11,161 bases of DNA, taken from NCBI GenBank assembly GCA_016302505.1, contig JAEDNL010000042.1, forward strand, positions 1 to 11,161, in the 5' to 3' direction. Origin of the DNA: Bacilli bacterium (GTDB lineage: Bacteria > Bacillota_I > Bacilli_A > RF39 > UBA660). A model generated the notes under the pieces. It was not told the DNA's origin. It worked only from the letters and a program-made list of their open reading frames with translations, and did no database searches. Of this stretch, positions 6,787 through 11,161 are shown piece by piece (position 1 is the stretch's first letter; each line of letters starts with the position of its first letter). Position numbers and translations under genes: made by a program.

Positions 6787-6815
6787 TTGTAAAATATATA
6801 AAAAAATGATATAAT
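6787..6815 (+). promoter_or_regulatory. Sigma-A promoter of the dnaG-rpoD-trmK unit
   Basis: TTGTAA at 6787-6792, a 17-nt spacer and TATAAT at 6810-6815 preceded by TGA form a near-consensus promoter with an extended -10. It lies just after the preceding terminator. Transcription would start near 6822, leaving a leader of about 74 nt before dnaG. The leader (6822-6884) is A/T-rich with no hairpin or riboswitch-like structure that I could recognise. Confidence 0.8.
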
Positions 6816-6884
6816 ATGAAAGATTTTTAAATAAATTGTTAAAAAAAGAAGTGTTTTTGAATTTTATTTCGTATATATATTATT

Positions 6885-6891
6885 AGGAGGG
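6885..6891 (+). promoter_or_regulatory. Strong ribosome binding site of dnaG
   Basis: AGGAGGG lies 4 nt before the ATG at 6896. It is the closest match to the consensus Shine-Dalgarno sequence among the starts in this window, and it fixes the dnaG start. Confidence 0.85.
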
Positions 6892-6895
6892 AAAA

Positions 6896-8629
6896 ATGGC
6901 TTTCATTAGTAAGGAATTAATAGATGAGGTTAAGTCTAAGAATGATATAGTTGATGTTATTGGTAGTTACATAAACTTAAATGATAAAAATAAAGCCCTA
7001 TGTCCATTTCATGATGATCATTCTCCATCGTTTAGTGTTCATCCTGATAAGCAAATATATAAATGTTTCTCTTGTGGAGAGAGTGGTAATGTAATAACAT
7101 TTGTTGAAAAATTTCTTGGTATAACATTTCAAGAAGCAATTAAAATTCTTGCAGATAGAGCTGGCATTAAAATTGATATAAATGTTCCAAAGAAAACTAA
7201 TAAGTTTGATAAATATTATGAAATAACTGATACAGTTAATAAATATTATAAAAATAATTTATTTTCAAATAATGGACAAAAAGCATTAAAATATTTAAGT
7301 GATAGAGCTGTTGATAAACAATTAATTAATGAGTTTAATATTGGACTTTCAACTAATAATAAATTACATGAAATATTAGCCAAAAAATATAATTTAGAAG
7401 ATTTATTAAAAATAGATATTGCTCGTGAAGTAGATAATAAAATATATGATACTTTTCAAAATAGAATAATTTTCCCTATAATAGATGAAGATAATAATGT
7501 AATAGGATTCAGTGGTAGAAAATATTTAGAAGGTGATTTAGAAAATAAAGGGTTATCAAAATATGTTAATTCACGTGAAACTGAAATATTTATTAAAAGT
7601 AAAATATTTTATAATATTAATAATGCTCTTCCAAATATAAAAAAATCAAAGGAAATCATCATAACTGAAGGATTTATGGATACTATTAGAATGGTATCAA
7701 TTGGATATAATAATACCGTAGCATTAATGGGAACAGCATTTACTAAAGAACATCTTGAAAAAATAATTAAATATAAATGTAAAGTGGTATTAAATCTTGA
7801 TCAAGATAATGCTGGCATACTTGGTACAATATCTATTGGAGATATATTGTTAAAAAATAATATAGATGTATCTGTTATAGTGTATGATGATTATAAAGAT
7901 AGTGATGAATATATTATTAATAAAGGAAAAGATGCTTTTGATATATCATATAAAAATAGAATACCTTTTATAGATTTTAAATTAAATTATTTGAAATCAA
8001 ATCGAAATATGAAAGATTCTACTGATGTTAGTAAGTATATTAATGAAGCTATAAAGTCATTAAATGAAATAAATGATGATATATTAAAAGAACTTAAGAT
8101 AAAAGAATTATCAAAAGAATTTGATATTGATGAGTCAGTAATTAAAAATAAAATTAAAATAAGTGGTAAAAAAGAAATAAAGAAGGAAGAAAAACTCACT
8201 AAAAAAAGATATGATAAGTATGATATTAGTGAGATAAGAATATTATATTTAATGCTTAATTATGATGATGTTATTCTTTATTTTGAGAATGGTCTTGGAT
8301 ATTTAGTTCATGATAATATGATGGCACTTGCATATAAAATAATAGAATTTAGAAATAATTATGGATATTTTAACTATAGTGATTTTATTGATTATATTAG
8401 TGATAATGAATCATTAAATGAAACTATAAAAGAAATAATGAGGTATCATAATGAAGAAGAATATACAGACAGAGAACTTGAAGATTATTTTGATACGATA
8501 AGAAAATATTCAATTAATAAAAGAATAAATGAATTAAAACGTGAAATGAATGAAACATTAGATGTAAATAAGAAAATAGAACTAGCAAATAAAATAAATA
8601 AAATAAATAAGGAAGTGTTACAATGGTAA
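6896..8629 (+). CDS. dnaG: DNA primase DnaG
   Basis: DnaG makes RNA primers for replication at the fork, acting with the DnaB-type helicase. The 577 residues are slightly shorter than the usual 600 or so. The N-terminal CHC2 zinc finger has Cys36, His39, Cys57 and Cys60 ('CPFH' and 'YKCFSCGESGN'). The catalytic core shows 'RIIFPIIDEDNNVIGFSGR', 'NSRETEIF' (usually NSPET, with Arg replacing Pro) and the TOPRIM motifs: Glu258 in 'EGFMD', Asp302/Asp304 in 'LDQDNAG', and 335-338 'DSDE'. The segment from about 430 onward is the Asn/Tyr-rich helical helicase-interaction domain, present but divergent. It starts the dnaG-rpoD-trmK unit under its own promoter, and its last codons overlap the rpoD start by 7 nt. 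No disabling change was seen. Confidence 0.96.
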   Translation: MAFISKELIDEVKSKNDIVDVIGSYINLNDKNKALCPFHDDHSPSFSVHPDKQIYKCFSCGESGNVITFVEKFLGITFQEAIKILADRAGIKIDINVPKKTNKFDKYYEITDTVNKYYKNNLFSNNGQKALKYLSDRAVDKQLINEFNIGLSTNNKLHEILAKKYNLEDLLKIDIAREVDNKIYDTFQNRIIFPIIDEDNNVIGFSGRKYLEGDLENKGLSKYVNSRETEIFIKSKIFYNINNALPNIKKSKEIIITEGFMDTIRMVSIGYNNTVALMGTAFTKEHLEKIIKYKCKVVLNLDQDNAGILGTISIGDILLKNNIDVSVIVYDDYKDSDEYIINKGKDAFDISYKNRIPFIDFKLNYLKSNRNMKDSTDVSKYINEAIKSLNEINDDILKELKIKELSKEFDIDESVIKNKIKISGKKEIKKEEKLTKKRYDKYDISEIRILYLMLNYDDVILYFENGLGYLVHDNMMALAYKIIEFRNNYGYFNYSDFIDYISDNESLNETIKEIMRYHNEEEYTDRELEDYFDTIRKYSINKRINELKREMNETLDVNKKIELANKINKINKEVLQW

Positions 8630-9711
8630 ACAATATTAAAACATTTGAAGAAAGAATTAATGAACTAGTTAAAGAAGGAAAAGAACAAGGATATTTAACT
8701 TATGAACAGATAGCTAAAAAAACAATAGATTTGGATTTAGATAGTAATGCATTAGATGATTTATATAATGTACTTACTGAAAATCATATTGATGTAAGAG
8801 CAGAAGATGAAGAAGATGGAAATGCTATTGATATTAAGGATGATATAACAGATAACATTCCAGATGAAAGCAAAGACATGAGCGTTAATGATAATGTAAG
8901 AATGTACTTAAAAGAAATAGGTAAAATTAGTTTGCTTTCATTAGAAGAAGAACAAGAATTGTCAAAAAGAGTAGCTGAAGGTGATGAGAAAGCTAAAAAT
9001 ATTTTAGCAGAATCTAACTTGAGACTTGTAGTTTCTATTGCTAAAAGATATGTAGGAAGAGGCCTTTTATTCTTAGATTTAATTCAAGAGGGAAATATTG
9101 GTCTTATGAAAGCAGTAGAAAAGTTTGATTATGGTAAAGGATATAAATTTAGTACATATGCAACTTGGTGGATAAGACAAGCTATTACAAGAGCATTAGC
9201 AGATCAAGCAAGAACAATAAGAGTTCCTGTTCATATGGTTGAAACTATTAATAAGATGGCAAGAATAGAAAGACAAATGACACTTGAATTAAACAGAGAA
9301 CCTACTGATCAAGAGTTATCTAAAAAGATGGGACTTTCTGTTGAAAAGATAGCCGAAATAAGAAAAATAAGTCAAGATCCAGTTTCTTTAGAAACACCAA
9401 TAGGTGAAGAAGATGATTCACATTTAGGAGACTTTCTTGCTGATGAAAGAACTATGTCACCAGAAGATTTCGCAACATATGAAATATTAAAAGATGAACT
9501 AAGACAAGTATTAGATACACTTACTGTTCGTGAAAAAGAAGTATTAGAATTAAGATTTGGTTTATTTGATGGTTCAAGTCATACTTTAGAAGAAGTAGGT
9601 AAGAAATTTAAAGTAACAAGAGAAAGAATAAGACAAATAGAAGCTAAGGCCTTAAGAAAATTAAGACACCCATCAAGAGCTAAAAAATTAAAGGATTTCT
9701 TAATTGAATAG
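8623..9711 (+). CDS. rpoD: Housekeeping RNA polymerase sigma factor RpoD/SigA
   Basis: Primary sigma-70 factor directing RNA polymerase to -35/-10 promoters. The 362 residues are typical of Bacillota SigA. An acidic region 1.1 covers about 1-85, and region 1.2 starts near 90 ('DNVRMYLKEIGK'). Regions 2.1-2.4 include 'FDYGKGYKFSTYATWWIRQAI', with the promoter-melting aromatics around Tyr179 and Trp182/183. Region 3 follows ('RIERQMTLELNREPT'). Region 4.2 holds the -35-reading helix-turn-helix from about 321 ('TLEEVGKKFKVTRERIRQIE'). ATG 8623 is preceded by AAGGAAG (8609-8615) with a 7-nt spacer and lies inside the end of dnaG in another frame, so the two are translationally coupled. The dnaG-rpoD pairing is the conserved macromolecular-synthesis arrangement. 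Extended -10 sites found in this window suit this sigma class. Confidence 0.98.
   Translation: MVNNIKTFEERINELVKEGKEQGYLTYEQIAKKTIDLDLDSNALDDLYNVLTENHIDVRAEDEEDGNAIDIKDDITDNIPDESKDMSVNDNVRMYLKEIGKISLLSLEEEQELSKRVAEGDEKAKNILAESNLRLVVSIAKRYVGRGLLFLDLIQEGNIGLMKAVEKFDYGKGYKFSTYATWWIRQAITRALADQARTIRVPVHMVETINKMARIERQMTLELNREPTDQELSKKMGLSVEKIAEIRKISQDPVSLETPIGEEDDSHLGDFLADERTMSPEDFATYEILKDELRQVLDTLTVREKEVLELRFGLFDGSSHTLEEVGKKFKVTRERIRQIEAKALRKLRHPSRAKKLKDFLIE
9690..9695 (+). promoter_or_regulatory. Ribosome binding site supporting the TTG start of trmK
   Basis: AAAGGA lies 8 nt before TTG 9704, inside the last codons of rpoD. The next in-frame ATG codons are far downstream, past the SAM-binding motif, so TTG 9704 is the best start. 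Confidence 0.7.
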
Positions 9712-10330
9712 AATTGAAAGTATTTGTTCATTTATAAATGATAATGACTTAGTAGTAGATGTTGGGTGTGATCAAGTAGAAGTAGGAATATTACTTTCTA
9801 AAAGAAATATTAAATCTATTGCTAGTGATATAAGTGAAAAAGTAATTGCTAGTGCTAAAGAAAAAATAAGTAAATTAAATTTAAATGATTATATTGATTT
9901 AAGAGTTTCAGATGGACTTGATAATATAAAAGATGGAGAAGCAAATACTTTGGTACTTGCTGGTATGGGTACTCATACAATACTTGATATATTAAAGAAA
10001 ACTACTCTTAGATTTAATAAAATAATTACTATATCAAATAATTATCATTATATATTAAGAAGTGAAATGAATAAATTAAATTATAAAGTTAATGAAGAAT
10101 TAATAATATATGAAAAGAATAAATATTATAATTTGATAGTATTTATTCCAGGTAATAAAGAGTATAATGAAAAAGAATTGTTATTAGGCTTAAATCATAA
10201 AGATATTGAAATGTATAGTAAATATTTAACTTATTTAGAAAATAAATATCTTAGAATACAAAAAGAATCAAATAATAAAAATATAAAAGTAAACAAAATA
10301 CTTGAATATATTAGAATAGAAAGGTCTTGA
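9704..10330 (+). CDS. trmK: tRNA (adenine(22)-N1)-methyltransferase TrmK, divergent
   Basis: TrmK methylates N1 of A22 in tRNA using S-adenosylmethionine. The 208 residues are somewhat shorter than the usual 230 or so. A Rossmann-type SAM fold is visible: motif I 'VVDVGCDQ' at 17-24, the acidic residue in 'IASDIS' at 39-44, and 'VLAGMGTHTILDIL', with the family AGMG motif at 86-89. The family normally has 'DIGTDHAYLP' at motif I and AGMGG; here the His is Gln and the second Gly of GMGG is Thr. The C-terminal half keeps the pattern 'NYHYILRSEMNKLNYKV', then 'KYYNLIVF'. It starts at TTG, overlapping rpoD by 8 nt, and ends with tandem TGA TGA. The position after rpoD matches the common Bacillota order, which strengthens the call. 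Reduced or altered activity cannot be excluded. Confidence 0.85.
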   Translation: MNRIESICSFINDNDLVVDVGCDQVEVGILLSKRNIKSIASDISEKVIASAKEKISKLNLNDYIDLRVSDGLDNIKDGEANTLVLAGMGTHTILDILKKTTLRFNKIITISNNYHYILRSEMNKLNYKVNEELIIYEKNKYYNLIVFIPGNKEYNEKELLLGLNHKDIEMYSKYLTYLENKYLRIQKESNNKNIKVNKILEYIRIERS

Positions 10331-10350
10331 TGACTTTTCTATTTATTTAT
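10315..10350 (+). terminator. Rho-independent terminator of dnaG-rpoD-trmK
   Basis: A 12-bp stem (10315-10326 with 10332-10343, one G-U pair) closes a TTGAT loop and is followed by TTATTTAT. The trmK stop codon lies in the loop. The T tract is interrupted, but the stem is long. Confidence 0.8.
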
Positions 10351-10358
10351 GATAAAAT
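10350..10358 (+). promoter_or_regulatory. Extended -10 promoter for the cyclophilin-folD unit
   Basis: TGATAAAAT gives a TGn extension and TAAAAT as -10, immediately after the trmK terminator and without a clear -35. Transcription would start around 10365, some 18 nt before the ATG at 10383. Confidence 0.6.
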
Positions 10359-10370
10359 TATTTAAAGGAA

Positions 10371-10378
10371 AAGGTGAT
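10371..10378 (+). promoter_or_regulatory. Ribosome binding site deciding the cyclophilin start
   Basis: AAGGTGAT matches the anti-Shine-Dalgarno sequence and lies 4 nt before ATG 10383. It overlaps the in-frame GTG at 10374, which is therefore more likely part of the binding site than a start. Confidence 0.65.
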
Positions 10379-10382
10379 TATA

Positions 10383-11036
10383 ATGAGAAAATTTTTAAAA
10401 TATGTTTTAACACTTAGTTTTTTATTTATGCTTTGTTCTTGTGGTCTTAATTATGAGACTGAGACAATAGATGGTAAAACAGTATATAAAATAGAAAATA
10501 AATATATAGAAAGTGATAAAGAAACAAATTTAATTAAAATTGATGTTAAAGATAAAGGAATAATAATAGCTGAACTTTATCCCGATACAGCACCAATAAC
10601 AGTAGAAAACTTTAAGAAGTTAGTTAGTGATAAATTTTATGATGGGTTAATATTTCATAGAATTATTAAAAATTTTATGATTCAAACTGGAGATCCTTTA
10701 GGCACTGGTATTGGTGGTAGTGATGAAACTATTAAAGGTGAATTTAGTGAAAATGGTGTAGAAAATAATTTATCACATGTAAGAGGAGTATTATCTATGG
10801 CAAGGCGTGGAAGTAATCCTGAAACTGAGGAAACAATGAATTCTGCGAGTAGTCAATTCTTTATTGTACATAAAGATTCAACATATTTAGATGGTAAATA
10901 TGCATCATTTGGAAAAGTAATTGAAGGAATGGATGTTGTAGACTCACTTGCAAATTCACAAACTGACGATAATGATAAACCACTTAATGATAAAGTAATA
11001 AATTCAATTAGATTTGTTAGTCTTTTAGAGGAATAA
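10383..11036 (+). CDS. Lipoprotein cyclophilin-type peptidyl-prolyl cis-trans isomerase
   Basis: Predicted to speed proline isomerisation in secreted proteins at the outer face of the membrane. The product from ATG 10383 is 217 residues. Residues 1-20 are a lipoprotein signal: positive start ('MRKFLK'), hydrophobic core and lipobox LCSC with the lipidated Cys20. The cyclophilin domain runs from about 46 to 215, with 'FHRIIKNFMIQTGDP' (catalytic Arg93), 'GGSDETIKGEF', 'RGVLSMARRG', 'SASSQFFIVHKDS' and 'LDGKYASFGKVIEGMDVVD'. The active-site Arg, Phe, Met and Gln are present; the usual Trp is absent, as is common in bacterial cyclophilins. Lipid-anchored cyclophilins with extracellular folding roles are known in streptococci (SlrA). 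It has its own extended -10 promoter, and folD follows after 3 nt, so the two are probably co-transcribed despite unrelated functions. Confidence 0.93.
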   Translation: MRKFLKYVLTLSFLFMLCSCGLNYETETIDGKTVYKIENKYIESDKETNLIKIDVKDKGIIIAELYPDTAPITVENFKKLVSDKFYDGLIFHRIIKNFMIQTGDPLGTGIGGSDETIKGEFSENGVENNLSHVRGVLSMARRGSNPETEETMNSASSQFFIVHKDSTYLDGKYASFGKVIEGMDVVDSLANSQTDDNDKPLNDKVINSIRFVSLLEE

Positions 11037-11039
11037 ATA

Positions 11040-11161
11040 ATGGAAATAATGGATGGAAAGAATCTTTCAAATATAATAAAAGATGATTTAAGAAAAGAAA
11101 TATCTCAATATGTACAAACACCTATATTAGCGGTAATAACTATAGGTGATGATGAAGCATC
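11040..11161 (+). CDS. folD: Bifunctional methylenetetrahydrofolate dehydrogenase/cyclohydrolase FolD, 3'-truncated
   Basis: FolD interconverts 5,10-methylene- and 10-formyl-tetrahydrofolate in one-carbon metabolism. Only the first 40 codons lie in the window. They show the family opening: 'MDGKNLSNIIKDDLRKEI', then 'TPILAVITIGDDEAS', matching the FolD pattern P-x-LAxIxVGDDxAS that leads to the substrate-binding YV. ATG 11040 follows AGAGGAA (11027-11033) with a 6-nt spacer; an alternative in-frame ATG at 11049 has a less suitable spacing. The gap to the cyclophilin stop is 3 nt, so it is read on the same message. The rest of the protein (about 240 residues) lies past the window end. Confidence 0.88.
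   Translation, partial: MEIMDGKNLSNIIKDDLRKEISQYVQTPILAVITIGDDEA

Noticed and set aside
6822..6884. Leader of dnaG as a possible riboswitch or T-box
   Set aside because: The sequence is nearly all A/T, with no stable stem, no T-box motif and no terminator/antiterminator pair. It is just long enough to note.
10328..10333. TGA as a tryptophan codon (Mollicutes code)
   Set aside because: All genes use TGG for Trp and are full length without in-frame TGA, and TrmK ends naturally at tandem TGA codons.

Overview
The window is a very AT-rich stretch of bacterial chromosome in which every gene lies on the + strand. Gene content and order point to the Bacillota: a class I heat-shock cluster (hrcA-grpE-dnaK-dnaJ), then dnaG-rpoD-trmK. 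AT-richness, the small gaps and the divergence of several proteins suggest a Bacilli/Mollicutes-like lineage, such as uncultured gut Bacilli, but that placement is inference. The standard genetic code (table 11) fits: Trp is TGG throughout, no gene is interrupted by TGA, and one gene (trmK) ends with TGA TGA.

Region 1 (2-6265) is the chaperone cluster. It holds the 3' two thirds of hrcA (the start lies before the window), then grpE, dnaK, an M3-family oligoendopeptidase and dnaJ. hrcA and grpE overlap, grpE-dnaK and pepF-dnaJ are tightly spaced, and a hairpin follows dnaK. A strong palindromic terminator overlaps the dnaJ stop codon. The unusual features are a 60-residue tail with 17 cysteines at the N terminus of GrpE and the peptidase sitting between dnaK and dnaJ.

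Region 2 (6267-6772) is a single-gene unit with its own extended -10 promoter and terminator. It encodes a GreA/GreB-like RNA polymerase secondary-channel protein that appears to lack the acidic catalytic motif of GreA.

Region 3 (6787-10343) is the macromolecular-synthesis unit: a good sigma-A promoter, a leader of about 74 nt, dnaG (primase), rpoD (housekeeping sigma factor) overlapping dnaG by 7 nt, and trmK (tRNA methyltransferase) starting at TTG inside the end of rpoD. A hairpin terminator overlaps the trmK stop.

Region 4 (10350-11161) begins with a third extended -10 promoter. It encodes a lipoprotein cyclophilin (peptidyl-prolyl isomerase) and, 3 nt later, the first 40 codons of folD, cut by the window edge.

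No tRNA, rRNA, CRISPR array, insertion sequence or phage gene was seen, and no gene-free stretch exceeds 136 bases. Most of the window is conserved housekeeping. The best candidate for something undescribed is the cysteine-rich, repeat-containing tail on GrpE.
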